From Clitoria ternatea (lineage: Eukaryota > Streptophyta > Magnoliopsida > Fabales > Fabaceae), in contig CM075676.1 in assembly GCA_037962975.1 (NCBI GenBank), positions 45,928,001 through 45,992,000 on the forward strand: a DNA stretch of 64,000 nt, given 5' to 3'. Both the position numbers and the translations under genes were made by a program. Shown here piece after piece: positions 22,998 to 33,807 of the stretch. Within the stretch, counting starts at the first letter, position 1. The number at the start of each line of letters is the position of its first letter. The notes beneath the pieces are model-generated. The model was given only the letters and a program-made list of their open reading frames with translations. It was not told where the DNA came from and made no database searches.

Positions 22998-23002
22998 AAA
23001 AA

Positions 23003-23099
23003 CATGGCCAAGTGGTATGTTGATGTATGGTGATGTGAGTGGGAATTTCGCTCAAGCGAGTGGGAATTTTGCCCAAGCGAGACTGTGGTGAATTAGGGA
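23003..23099 (+). repeat. 97-bp fragment shared with the Ogre B 3' LTR
   Basis: From ACATGGCC through AGGGA it matches about 55929-56028 almost base for base, in the same orientation, including two GCTCAAGCGAG-type motifs. It joins Ogre A sequence at 23098-23099 with two bases (GA) shared by both sides. Confidence 0.8.
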
Positions 23100-23976
23100 G
23101 ACTGGACGGTGTTGGAGAAGGAGGCTGAACGGTGCGTTTAAAGGGGATGGTGTTGGGTGAGGATTTGAGGGGGACGATGTTGAATGAGAGGAAGTGGGAC
23201 GGTGTTGGGATGAGGAGTGAGGACGGTTTGAATAAGGAGAAATGGGACGGTATTGCGATGAGGAGAGTTTAGAGTGAGGAGTTGAGGATGGTTTGGAGGG
23301 GCTGTATGGGTGAGGTCGGTTTGGTGAGGGTGAGGTGTGTGTGTGGTTCGGTTTTAGAGGAGAAGAGGAAAGGGAGAGTACGGTGAGAGAGGGTGAGTGT
23401 AGAGTGAGGGAATGGGACGGTGGAAGGGGGCTGTGAGGTGTGTGTGTGGAAGAAGAGGGCTATACAGTGTGGTGAGGATTTGGAGAGGGCTGTGAGGACG
23501 GTTGGGAGAGGAGAAGGAGGTCGGTTGGTGTGGGATTTGAAGGAGGTAGACAGTGTGGTATGAAGAGGGGGCTGTGAGGATGGGACGGTGTTGGAGGCTA
23601 TGAGGAGGGGTGAAGAGAGCTGTATGGAGTGGGGGACAGTGTTGGGATGAGGAGGAGAGGGGATGGTTGGTGAGAGGAAGAGAGGGGACGTTGCTGGGTT
23701 TTTGAAGGAGGTGGACAGTGTGTTTGGAGGAGGAAGTGAGGGAAAGTCCGGTGAGAGAGGGTGAGCGTGGAGTGGAGGAATGGGATGGTGGAAGGGGGCT
23801 GTGAGGTGTAGAGAGGGAGAGGACAGTACGGTGTTTAAGTGAAGGAGGTAGGGACAGTTTGGAGGGGCTGTATGGGTGAGGAGGACAATCAAAAAATTTG
23901 CTTCAAAGTTCTCTCTTTCTTTTTTTTTTCTAAGATGAACGCTTCCGGATCCTCTTTTCTCCTCCTTCGTTTGCAG

Positions 23977-23984
23977 TATTTATA
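23977..23984 (-). promoter_or_regulatory. TATA box in the Ogre A 3' LTR
   Basis: TATAAATA on the - strand (TTCTATAAATACTG), conserved at 40581-40588 in the 5' LTR. Confidence 0.65.
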
Positions 23985-24335
23985 GAACATTTAAGGAGCA
24001 TGTTGATTGCCTAAACAGACCCGAGACAGCCTGGCTACCAATTGGTGAGGATTTTTTATTATTTCCTCATTGTCTTGTTACCAGCCGCCCCTTGAGATTA
24101 GCAAGTCAACTTAGACAGCGTGGTGGAAACAGCCTGGATCTTTGACAATCAGGGATAATGGAGGCTGGTGGAAATTTTTTATCATTTTCTTCCTGTCTTG
24201 TTGTGAGCCGCCCCCCCTTAATTCAAGGATCCACTTGGATAGTGGAAATCCAAGTCAGCATGGTGGAAATCCGAGTGAAAAAAGGGTCGGTCTTCACTTT
24301 GCCTCCTGAATCTGAGTGGAAAAGGTCCCTTTTGT

Positions 24336-26260
24336 GTAAGAGACCGAGTGAAATTCTATCGGTGTGAGGCTGTTGTGAGGAGCTGGGCAAGCAAAACAAC
24401 TCTGGTTGAATTATTCAATCGGAACCAAGTGAAGAATAGTTCAGGAACCGACTGAAAAGGATTCGAAAACGATTGGAATACTACTCGGAATCGGGTGAGA
24501 AGGATGGCTCAGGAATGGGTGGAAAGGAGCTCGAAAATGATGAAAGGATGACTCGGAATTGGTTTAAATATGGGTCGGAATTAGTGGAAATGGGCTCGGT
24601 GATGATTGGCCAAAAAGGGCTCGGGAATGGATTAAAAGGATGGCTCAGAATTGGCTAAAAAATGGCTCACAAATGGCTAAAAGGATGACTCGGAAATGGC
24701 TAAAAGGATGACCCAAAAATTGAGTGGAAAAGGGTCTCGGAAAATGGTTAAAAGAGTGGCTCGGTAATGGTTAAAGGATGACTCGTAAGTTGAGTGGAAA
24801 GGGTCTCAGAAATGGTTAAAAGAGTGGCTCGGTAATGGTTAAAGGATGACTCAGAGCCGACTGAAAATTGAAGAGAATGACTCGGTGTTGACTAAGAGAG
24901 TGACTCAGAATTGTTTCGATCAGAAGTATTTGGCTCGGATCTTGTTTGAAGTATCCACTCAGAATTATTTCAATCGGAGGTGTTTTGCTCAGAACCAACA
25001 GTCCGGATGCATTCACTCGGAACCGACCCTACATTTCAAATCAGAATGGTTTTACTTGACAATCAACAGCCCGAATGCATTTGGGGTCGGCCTTGTTTTC
25101 ACCTGGACGTGCTTTCCTTGGAACCTTCACTCGGGAGCATCTGACTCGGATATCTCACTCGGTAACAACCATTTTCACTCGGAAAATATCCATTTTTCAC
25201 TCGGAGTCAGTCTTGTCTTCCAATCAGGATGATTCCATAATTTGACCACTCAGTGAATTCACTCGGAGTCAGCCTTTCCACTTCAATCAGAGAAGCTGCT
25301 CTCAGCTTGTTCATTTCACTCAGAGTCGGTCTTCCCTTTACTCAGAATTTGGGACAGAATGACTCGAATCTGGCTAATAGAAGTTCTTTCATGTCCGAGC
25401 CTTGCCTTGCTCGGAAAAGCAATTTTCTACCCCAATTCACTCGGATGAGCTTTCCTTGGAATCTTACTCGGGCATAGTTTGAAGTATTGAGTCTGCCTCA
25501 AGGTGATTCACTCAGGGTCTGAACTTTTCTTGCTTGATCATTCAGGTGATCATTCAATGGCTTCTGCTCGGAACCAACTCACTCGACCTTGTTTTCACTC
25601 GGTTTCAATCATCAATCATCAATCAATCACAATTCATTTTTATTCACTCGGTTACTGACAGGTCAGAACCACTCTTTCTTTGACTTCAGATTGACAGTCG
25701 TGAAGTAAATTTCACTCGAAAGCTCATCACTCAGATCTTCTTCAAAAGTGACAGAACTTCACTGCTTGAAGGGTTTACTCGGAACTGACCTTAGGAGTCG
25801 GTCTCATCTTCCAATCAGAATAGAACTTGGACATTTTTACTCGGAATTGGCCTTACTCCTCACTCAGAATTTGGAACTTGGATATCCACTCGGAAACCAC
25901 ATTCTTATCACTCAGAATTTGGAATTTGACTATTTCCACTTAGAAATAGCCTTCTTTCCACTCAGAATTTGGAATTTGACTATTTCCACTCGGAAATTAC
26001 CTTCTTATCACTCAGAATTTGGAATTTCACTCGGAATTGGCCTTGACAGGGAACCTTCCACTCGGATTCACGTTCATCAGTGAAGTATTCCACTCGGCAA
26101 CGCTCTATTCTGAGTAATTCTACTTGGATGCTTCTTCATTTTTAAGTGTCTGTTCATGATTTCCTCTGCCTCTGTTCTTATATCACTCAGCCACGTCCCA
26201 CTCAGAGACTTCCACTCAGAAATATTCATTCCGAGTCCCTTCACTCGGAAATGATCATTT
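24336..26260. repeat. U3 region rich in ACTCGGAA/TTCCGAGT motifs
   Basis: Dozens of short motifs based on CACTCGGAA, GACTCGGAA and ACTCAGAATTTGG occur at irregular intervals. From 24680 to 24910 they overlap TGACTC. Similar motifs in the opposite orientation fill 56120-56600 of the Ogre B 3' LTR, and others lie at 60430-60910 and 63640-63970. Confidence 0.85.
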
Positions 26261-26344
26261 CCGAGTCAGAGTTTTTTTTTTTACTTTTTTTTTACTTGTA
26301 TTCTTTTCACTTGTGGATCGACCAGACTGACATAGGTGTTCACA

Positions 26345-26368
26345 GATGCCCCTCTTTACTTCTTTTCC
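26345..26368 (-). promoter_or_regulatory. Polypurine tract of Ogre A
   Basis: The - strand reads GGAAAAGAAGTAAAGAGGGG then CATC directly before the LTR start TGTGAACA. The same tract occurs at 55752-55775 in Ogre B. Confidence 0.85.
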
Positions 26369-26467
26369 ATGAGAAGAGCATGAAGTTTCTTCTTGCTTCT
26401 GAAATGGAAAGGGAGTAAATACGTGAACACCATTGTCAAAGTATCAGATGAGGGGGAAAACCTAGGA

Positions 26468-26880
26468 ACTGATAGGAAAAGTAAAAGGTGAGGGTGTTGC
26501 CTTTTAGTTGACTGAAAAAGTAAAAGGTGAGGGTGTTGCGTCTCGGTTGACTGAGGAAGTAAAAGGTGAGGGTATTGCCTCTCGATTGGCTGAGGAAGTA
26601 AAAGGTGAGGGTGTTGCCTCTCGGTTGACAGGAAAAGTAAATGGTGAGGGTGTTGCCTCTCGGTTGATAGGAAAAGTAAAAGGTGAGGGTGTTGCCTCTC
26701 GGTTGACAGGAAAAGTAAATGGTGAGGGTGTTGCCTCTCGGTTGACAGGAAAAGTAAATGGTGAGGGTGTTGCCTCTCGGTTGATAGGAAAAGTAAATGG
26801 TGAGGGTGTTGCCTCTCGGTTGACAGGAAAAGTAAATGGTGAGGGTGTTGCCTCTCGGTTGACTGGAAAAGTAAAGGGGT
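26468..26880 (-). repeat. 39-bp tandem array in the Ogre A 3' UTR
   Basis: Ten units with core GGTGAGGGTGTTGCCTCTCG begin at 26487 and recur every 39 bp to 26838. The period is 13 codons, so frames on both strands stay open (a -GEGVASRL- type repeat on one strand); these are not credible proteins. The equivalent array in Ogre B (about 55205-55430) has about six units. At 26928-26952 one copy of the GGACG hairpin motif follows. Confidence 0.95.
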
Positions 26881-26970
26881 GCCATTTGATCGGCGACAGG
26901 AAAGTAAAGGATGAAAATTAGGGGAGCTAACAGGACGTTTCATCCGAATTAACTCTCTGTACCTAAAAGC

Positions 26971-27545
26971 TCGGGGTGATGCCCCGACTTGCCATGACTG
27001 AAGCCTTTGACTGAAAGAGAATAAATCTGGGGTGATACCCCAGTTTGAGATAGCTTGAAAAAATCTTGGGATATTGCCCTTTGTTTGAAAGGAGGAGGCC
27101 TGGGGTGATGCCCCAGTTTTGGAAAAAGTGATCTGGGGGTTAACAGGACGTCTCGTCCAAATTAACCGGGATCTAGAGCTTTGGGGTAATGCCCCATTTT
27201 TGGAAGAATGATCTGGGGGTTAACAGGACGTCTCGTCCAAATTAACCAGGATCTAGAGCTTTGAGGTGATGCCCTATTTTTGGAAGAATGATCTGGGGGT
27301 TAACAGGACGTCTCGTCCAAATTAACCAGGATCTAGAGCTTTGGGGTGATGCCCCAATTTTAGAAAAGTAATCTGGGGATGAACAGGATGTCTCATCCAA
27401 ATTAACCAGGATCTAGAGCTTTGGGGTGATGCCCCAATTTTGGAAAAGTGATCTGGGGAGATGCTCCTGTTTGGAAGGGAGATCTGGGGAGATGCCCCAG
27501 TTTGGAAGAGAGATCTGGGGAGATGCCCCAGTTTGAGCTCTTTAG
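26971..27545 (-). repeat. Hairpin-rich arrays (80-bp and ~31-bp units) in the Ogre A 3' UTR
   Basis: Four 80-bp units (about 27120-27444) each hold one GGACG hairpin motif (27140-27165, 27220-27245, 27300-27325, 27380-27405) plus a TGGGGTGATGCCCCA-type stem. A shorter unit of about 31 bp with CTGGGGAGATGCCCCAG follows at 27445-27545. Single stems of the second type lie at 26971-26987, 27027-27043 and 27100-27116. Confidence 0.93.
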
Positions 27546-28448
27546 TGAGAGGAGCATGATAGGTGATAGTTTGGTAATGGTGAATTCACTAGGGAAGGAT
27601 AAGTCCTCTTAAGCCTGATCAAAGAAATATCCTGGTTGAGGGAGCTGAGTCCATTTTACGGTTTTCCTCAGGAGAGATCTTCAGTCTATGTTCTACTGAA
27701 GTTCAAACAATAGGTCTTGCTGAGAGAAAACTTTGGCGAATACCTGCTTTTGGATGATGGATTTGGTGTCCTTTTGACAAAAAAGTGAGTTAGTATAAAA
27801 AGACTTACAAGTAAATCTTCCCTGGCGACTGGCTTTTTTAAGATAAATCATGGATGAAATAGAAACATCCTCTGACTTTTAGCGAGCGTGTTTAGCAGAG
27901 ATAGTTATGCTTATATCAAGCGAATTCTGGCGCTAGGATGCATTTCGCTCCCCATAACTTTACGCTCTGTCATTTCCATTTTCAAAATTTCTTTTAGGCA
28001 AAAACTTGTTTATTCATAAAATTTAGTCATGAACACATGTAGGAAGAAGGGAGACTTTTATTTATAAACATCAGGTATACACAGTAGAGATGAAAATAAT
28101 ATTAAGCACAGAGATATGATAAGATATAGAGAATGGAAGGCAAGTGGAAAAAGGAAGGCTCATATATCCTCTAGTGATCTTCTAGGAGCAATGAGAAACT
28201 TGACCCTTTATCACGACTTTGTGTTCATTCTTTGATTTTGCTTCTGAGGGAGTAATTTGACAATGACCCTGATACCCATTTTGACCTCCTTTGTCTTTGG
28301 CTTGAAGGGTTTATGTTGCAGAGTCGAGTTTGTGGAACCACCTTTTCAGGTTTTCAGCTTATCTTGCTGCTCTAACTTTTGCCTAGGTCGCCTTTTCAGG
28401 TTTTCAACCTAGCGAGCTTTTCTTCTTCCTTCTTTTTTTTTATTATTA
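27546..28448 (-). other. Unique part of the Ogre A 3' UTR
   Basis: No ORF. It is similar in reverse to 53210-54090 of Ogre B, including the blocks CTAGCGAGC and AGCCTTTTCAGGTTTTC just after the integrase stop at 28449. Apart from that conservation I see no specific site. Confidence 0.75.
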
Positions 28449-29621
28449 TTATGCAAAGTATTTCTTCACTGCATCGGCATTGACAGGCATCGGCAGGTCA
28501 TCTCCATCCATATTGGTGAGTATGAGAGCTCCTCCGGAGAAAGCCTTCTTTATAACATATGGTCCTTCGTAATTAGGTGTCCATTTCCCTCAGACGTCTT
28601 TTTGAATTGGCAAAATCTTCTTGAGGACCAAATTACCTTCTTGGAACTGTCGGGGGCGCACTTTCTTTTCGTATGCCCGCTTCATACGTCTTTGATACAA
28701 TTGTCCCTGGTAAAGGGCGGTTAACCTCTTCCCGTCAATCAGATTCAATTGGTTATATTTGGCCTGGACCCATTCAGCTTCTTCCAGTTTGGCTTCCATG
28801 ATCACCCTAAGGGATGGAATTTCCACTTCAAATGGCAGTACAACTTCCATTCCATAAACCAAAGAAAATAGTGTTGCCCCAGTTGAAGTTCGCACCGAGG
28901 TTCGGTATCCGTGCAGCACGAAAGGGAGCATTTAATGTCAGTCTTTGTAGGTTACTACCATCTTTTGTACTATCTTCTTGATATTTTTGTTGGCTGCCTC
29001 AACTGCTCCATTCATTTTCGGACGATATGGAGAGGAGTTATGGTGGGAGATTTTAAAGCTCTCGCAAAGCTCCCTCATAATTTTGTTGTTTAAATTTGTA
29101 CCATTGTCCATGATGATTTGGTTTGGTAGGCCGTATCGGCATATCAGCTCACGCTTGACGAATTTGACCATAATATTTTTCGTCACATTAGTGTATGAAG
29201 CTGCCTCCACCCATTTGGTGAAATAATCGATGGCAACCAGAATAAAACGATGACCGTTTGAGGCTTTTGGCTCAATGGGCCCAATTACATCCATACCCCA
29301 CATTGAAAAGGGCCATGGTGCTGACAAGACATTTAGGGATGAAGGCGGTGCATGAATGTGATCAGCATAAATCTGATATTTATGACACTTCCGTACATAA
29401 GCAAAACAATCTGCTTCCATAGTCATCCAATAATACCCGACTCTCAGGATTTTCCTTGACATAGCATACCTATTTGTATGAGTTCTGAAAGATCCTTCGT
29501 GGATATCTTTCATGATCTGATTTGCCTCGACGGTATCAACACACCGGAGGAGAACAGAATCATAATTCCTCTTGTACAGCACGTCACCACTCAACAGGTA
29601 TCCCATAGCTAGCCTTCTCAA
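28449..29621 (-). pseudogene. Ogre A integrase
   Basis: The N-terminal zinc-finger region has HEGSFRTHTNRYAMSRKI and CHKYQIY (one Cys replaced by Tyr). The core has WGMDVIGPIEPKASNG (first Asp), YGLPNQIIMDNGTN (second Asp) and NGAVEAANKN (Glu), so the DDE triad is intact. A stop lies at about 28935 (after VTYKD); the frame then runs on through YRTSVRTSTGAT, a second stop near 28587, and the C-terminal stretch ending in a TAA at 28449-28451. A TGA at 29622-29624 separates it from the RNase H part of the same polyprotein. The product would integrate element cDNA. Confidence 0.92.
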
Positions 29622-29624
29622 AGT

Positions 29625-30350
29625 TCATTTATCATTATCCATAATGCCTTCAGGGTATTCTTGGCATTGGAGGTATCTTTTGATGTTGTGATACCAAGGT
29701 TTGCCATCTGGCTCTTTTTCTATGACCTGGCAATGGGTAGGTTCTTGTCGTTTCTTTACCTCAATGAAAGGCACTTCGTAGTCACTGTTGACTTTGAACA
29801 TAGCGGGTAAGGTGGCTAATGCATATGCCATTTGGTTGTCTTCCCGTGAAACATGATGGAAGATAACTTCATTGAATCTTTTGATCATCTCCTTGATGTG
29901 AGCATGATAGGGAACTAGTTTACTGTCTCTAGTTTCCCACTCATCCTTTAGTTGATGGATAACTAAAGCAGAATCTCCATAAACTTCCAGGATCTTTATT
30001 CCCACTTTTAGAGTCGCTTGCATTCCTAGAGAACATGCTTCATATTCCGCAACATTGTTGGTGTAGTCAAAACACAACCGGGCATAAATAGGGATGAATT
30101 CCTTATCAGGCAAGATCAGGATAACCCCAATTCCATGTCCCAGCGCGTTGGAAGCCCCGTCGAATCTCATGATCCATCTGGTTTCCCAACTATCCTCTTC
30201 TTTGGAAAGTGCCAAAATATCCTCATCTGGGAAATCATGCCGCATTGGTTGGTAAGCCTCAATGGGTTGGTGTGCCAAGTAATCTGCTAGCGCACTCCCT
30301 TTAATTGCCTTTTGGGTGACATATGTTATGTCATATTCTGTAAGTAACAC
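29625..30350 (-). pseudogene. Ogre A second, archaeal-type RNase H (aRH)
   Basis: Starts at the end of the first RNase H/tether (LLTEYDITYVTQKAIKGSALADYLA), then an extra RNase H: MRFDGASNALGHGIGVILI (Asp), NNVAEYEACSLGMQA (Glu), YGDSALVIHQLKDEWETRD (Asp) and HHVSREDNQMAYALATL (last Asp region; Ala-Asp is changed to Ala-Tyr here, the usual motif being MADALA). A second RNase H between RT-RH and integrase is a hallmark of Tat elements including Ogre. Bounded by a stop on each side. Confidence 0.88.
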
Positions 30351-31894
30351 TTACCAACAGGCAATCCTCCCAGTCAAAGCAGGTTTTTCAAAGATATACT
30401 TGATGGGATCCATCTTAGACACCAGCCAGGTAGTATGATTAAGCATGTATTGCCGTAAGCGCCGGGCAGCCCAGGCCAATGCACAACATATTCTTTCAAG
30501 AGATGAATACCTCATCTCGCATTCAGTAAATCTCTTGCTCAAGTAGTAGATGGCGCATTCCTTTCTTCTAGTCCCATCATGTTGACCTAATACACATCCC
30601 ATGGATTCATTCAGCACGGTCAGGTATAGAATTAGCGGTCTCCTATGAACGGGCGGCACCAAGACTGGTGGCTCCAATAAGTACTGCTTTATCTTTTCAA
30701 ATGCAATCTGGAAATCTTCATTCCACTGCCCAGGCTGGTTCTTACGAAGCAATTTGAAAATTGGCTCAGAGGTTACTGTCATTTGGGAAATGAATCGGGC
30801 GATGTAATTTAATCTTCCCAGGAATCCTCGGACTTCTTTTTCAGAACGAGGAGGAGGCATTTCTAGAATTGCCTTGACCTTGTCAAGATCAACTTCTATC
30901 CCTCTCTTATTTACAATGAATCCTAACAATTTGTTGGATCTTGCGCCAAAAGTGCACTTGGTGGGATTCAATCTAAGTTTGAATTTCCTTAACCTTTCAA
31001 AAAGTTTTCTCAGGTCAGCAATGTGTTCCTCCTCAGACCTGGACTTGGCAATTATGTCATCCACATAGACTTCTATTTCCTTTGTGCATTATATCGTGGA
31101 AGAGAGTCACCATTGCCCTTTGATAGGTGGCTCCTGCGTTTTTCAATCCGAAGGACATTACTTTGTAGCAAAAGGTGCCCCACAGAGTGATGAACGTGGT
31201 CTTTTCCATATCTTCCGGTGCCATTTTGAACTGGTTATATCCTGAAAATCCATCCATAAATGAGAAGATGGAGTGCTGGGCTATGTTATCAACCAGTACG
31301 TCAATCTGAGGCAAAGGAAAATCATCCTTAGGACTCGCCCGATTCAAGTCTCGGTAGTCCACACACATTCTTACTTTCCCATCTTTCTTTGGAACGGGAA
31401 CTATATTGGCTACCCATTGCGGATACTTAGCTACAGCTAAGAAACCAGCATCGAACTGTTTCTTGACTTCTTCTTTGATCTTAAGAAGTATTTCTAGTTT
31501 CATTCGTCGTAACTTTTGCTTGATCAGTGGACATTCCGGCTTTAAAGGCAACTTGTGTTCCATAATGTTATTATCCAGTCCCGGCATATCTTGATACGAC
31601 CATGAAAAAATGTCTCAAAATTCCTGGAGCAGTTTAATCAATTCATTCTACCGCTATTTGCTTAAGAGGGTGCCTATCTTGACTTCTTTATTTTCCCCTT
31701 TATCTCCCAGGTTAATGGTCTCAATCTTTTCCTGATGAGGTTGAATTTCCTTATTTTCCTGTTCCATTAACCTTGTCAATTCGGGTGAAGGTTCAAAGTC
31801 TTCCTCACTATCCTCATAGGCGTAATCATTTGGATTATCAGAGTCATGAAATAGAACCGAGTTCTCATTACTTTTAGAAGGATCACTTTCAGAT
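30351..31894 (-). pseudogene. Ogre A reverse transcriptase and first RNase H
   Basis: The RT begins near 31590 with DNNIMEHKLPLKPECPLIKQ; it has KYPQWVANIVPVPKKDGKVRMCVDYRDLNRA, DDFPLPQID, SFMDGFSGYNQ (catalytic Asp) and FGLKNAGATYQRAM. The YVDD box is at 31056-31067. A one-base insertion just before it shifts the frame, so the ORF is broken in the middle of the active site. Downstream: KCTFGARSNKLLGFIVNKRGIE, GFLGRLNYIARF, and RNase H starting at LILYLTVLNESMGCVLGQHD, with KRFTECEMRYSSLER. The 31600-31890 part encodes the acidic segment just after the intron. Confidence 0.92.
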
Positions 31895-32042
31895 CTGTAT
31901 TTGGTGTTATATTATAATGAATGAAAACAAAGAAAGGCAAGAAAATGGAAGGTTTAAAAGAAAGAGATTGAACAAAGATGAGGTATGAAATCAGACTGCA
32001 TTCATTTAATTTAATAAACAAGCAAGTTTTTGCCTTTATTAC
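31895..32042 (-). other. Intron between protease and reverse transcriptase of Ogre A
   Basis: Donor on the - strand is ATTTT|GTAATAA at 32042; acceptor is AATACAG|ATCTG ending at 31895. Length 148 bp. Position, size and splice sites are matched in Ogre B (49627-49775). An intron at this position is a known Ogre feature; splicing would control the Gag-Pro to Pol ratio. Confidence 0.78.
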
Positions 32043-32563
32043 AAAATAGATCCCAAAGCCTTAGGCATAGCAAAAGGATCGATAAGTTTTGAAAACAACA
32101 ATTACTTTAACTGAGGATTGATAGTTATGGGGAACTCCATGATTTCCCAGTTGTCCAGTTCTTGACCAGGTGAGCAAGCATGCACCAATTCCATATCACA
32201 GTTGGACCCGTCTCCAATCATGGTCACCTGACCTGGATATATAATCCCGGCACTCCTGAAGCTTTAATAGAGGTCACAGATAGGGATTCTAGCAGTGTCC
32301 AACTCTTGACCAGTAAGACGAGCAATCCTTTTCTCCTTTCTTTCTTCTCTTACCCTTTTTCTATCAGCTGCTGTAGGCTTGTATCCCAGACCGTATCTAT
32401 CCTTGTTCTCTGGAAGGTATATAGGTTGGGTTCTTCCTTCCAATTCTCATCCTAACCCTTTTCCCAGCTTATATCCTTCTCTTAACATTGTCTTTGCAAC
32501 CATCATAGGCACGTTTGGGAAGGATATCTTTGTAATGCTTGTTGCATTGGCCACCTCTAAAGC
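32043..32563 (-). pseudogene. Ogre A G-patch segment
   Basis: Between protease and intron, translation gives a glycine-rich motif around 32407-32486 of the form GYKLGKGLG...GRTQPI followed by DRYGLGYKP, resembling a G-patch, an RNA-binding motif known from this position in Ogre-type polyproteins. Stops interrupt it. The part nearer the intron is the variable linker. Confidence 0.65.
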
Positions 32564-33700
32564 CTAAAATGAGGTTTTGAGGGCTTCCTCAGTCGCTTCA
32601 ATGTATGGGGTGTCGGCAGGTTTGCTAACCAACAAGTCCTTTTCTCCAGAGATAATTACCAGCTTGTTGTCAATGATTAATTTCAACTTCTGGTGCAGAG
32701 TGGAAGGGACTACTCCAGCCAAATGGATCCACGGTCGTCCCAGTAAACAACTGTAAGCGGGCGTAATATCCATGACTTGAAAAAGGATTTGAAAGGTGCA
32801 TGGCCCAACTTATATAGGCAGTTCAATTTCTCCCATAACTTCTCGACGAGTTCCGTCAAAAGCCTGGACTACCATGGAACTGGGTCTCATATGGGTCCCA
32901 TCAAAAGGCAACTTTGCCAATGTAGATTTTGGCATTACATTCAGGGACGACCCATTATCAACAAGCACCTTCGCCATAATATGATCTTGACATTTTACGG
33001 AGATATGAAGGGCTTTATTGTGCCCTCTTCCTTCTACCGGTGTCTCATCATCCGTAAAAGTTAGATAGTTATTGGCCACGATGTGTCCCACTATACCTTC
33101 AAACTTATCTACTGGCAAATCATGTTTCACATGTGCCTCACTCAAAACTTTCATCAGTGTATTCCAGTGTGGTTCAGAACTCATTAGTAAAGACAACAGA
33201 GAGATTTTTGCCGGGGTGCGGTTCAGTTGGTCCAACACCTGGTAGTTACTATGGCAAATGAATCTTAGAAATTCTTGGGCCTCCTCTTCAGTTATAGCCT
33301 TCTTTGCTTCACCAGAGGATTCTCCCTTCCCAGGTCTAACATCCCCTGTAACCTTGTCAAGTTTAGGTTCTGGGGGAGCATATACTCTTCCACTTCGGGT
33401 GACACCCCCAATTCCAGCAATATTCGTGACAGGGGATGATGGCGTAGGCTCAACTTCCTCAGAACTAGTAACAACCACATCAGTGCCATACTTCCACGGC
33501 ACAGCTCATGAATCCTTGTAAGGAAACGGGGTTGGCGCATTCACCGTGATGACAGTTTTAGCAGGAGTCGAAGCCACAGATGCATTTTTGTTGTAAAATA
33601 TGACTAGAGGCTTTGGGGCTCGAACTCGGCTTTGATCTTGTATCATATTTATTATGCCTTTGCAATGCCGGCAAACTTCTATGACATGACTGTCCATAAG
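32564..33700 (-). pseudogene. Ogre A protease
   Basis: The segment MAKVLVDNGSSLNVMPKSTL (VDNGSS at about 32948-32962) is the retropepsin-like active site with Asp in a D-N-G-S form usual for this lineage. Then VVQAFDGTRREVMGEIELPI and AYSCLLGRPWIH, the conserved end of the protease fold. A Pro-rich linker with TRSGRVYAPP precedes it. The region from 33500 to 33700 belongs to the gag-pro linker. A stop after IELPI (about 32810) and others break the frame. Confidence 0.87.
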
Positions 33701-33807
33701 TCCCTGAAGGGTTTTTTGGAAGTCCCTTTACTTTGCGGACTGGAGGTCATTGCACTCTTTATCCCATGATCCTTCTATCAAACTCATCTTAAGCATATGG
33801 GAATGAA

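Larger units (their letters stand above)
23098..26344 (-). mobile_element. 3' LTR of Ogre A (3' end missing)
   Basis: The LTR starts (element strand) TGTGAACACCTATGTC at 26344, directly after the polypurine tract. Bases 23098-24335 match the 5' LTR (about 39696-40938). The U5 end present at 38914-39690 is absent here, replaced by foreign sequence at 23098. U3 (24336-26344) is packed with CACTCGGAA-type motifs. A - strand TATAAATA lies at 23977-23984; everything to its left is transcribed leader, a long pyrimidine-rich stretch with many ACCGTCC repeats on the element strand. Pro/Ser-rich frames through the leader are not genes. Confidence 0.88.

Noticed and set aside
23269..23892. 207-codon Pro/Ser/Thr-rich frame on the - strand
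   Set aside because: Lies in the pyrimidine-rich LTR leader; composition alone explains it, and the frame is not kept in the other LTR copies.
26356..26943. Long repetitive frames on both strands
   Set aside because: Produced by the 39-bp array, whose unit is a multiple of three; no start context or conservation in Ogre B.
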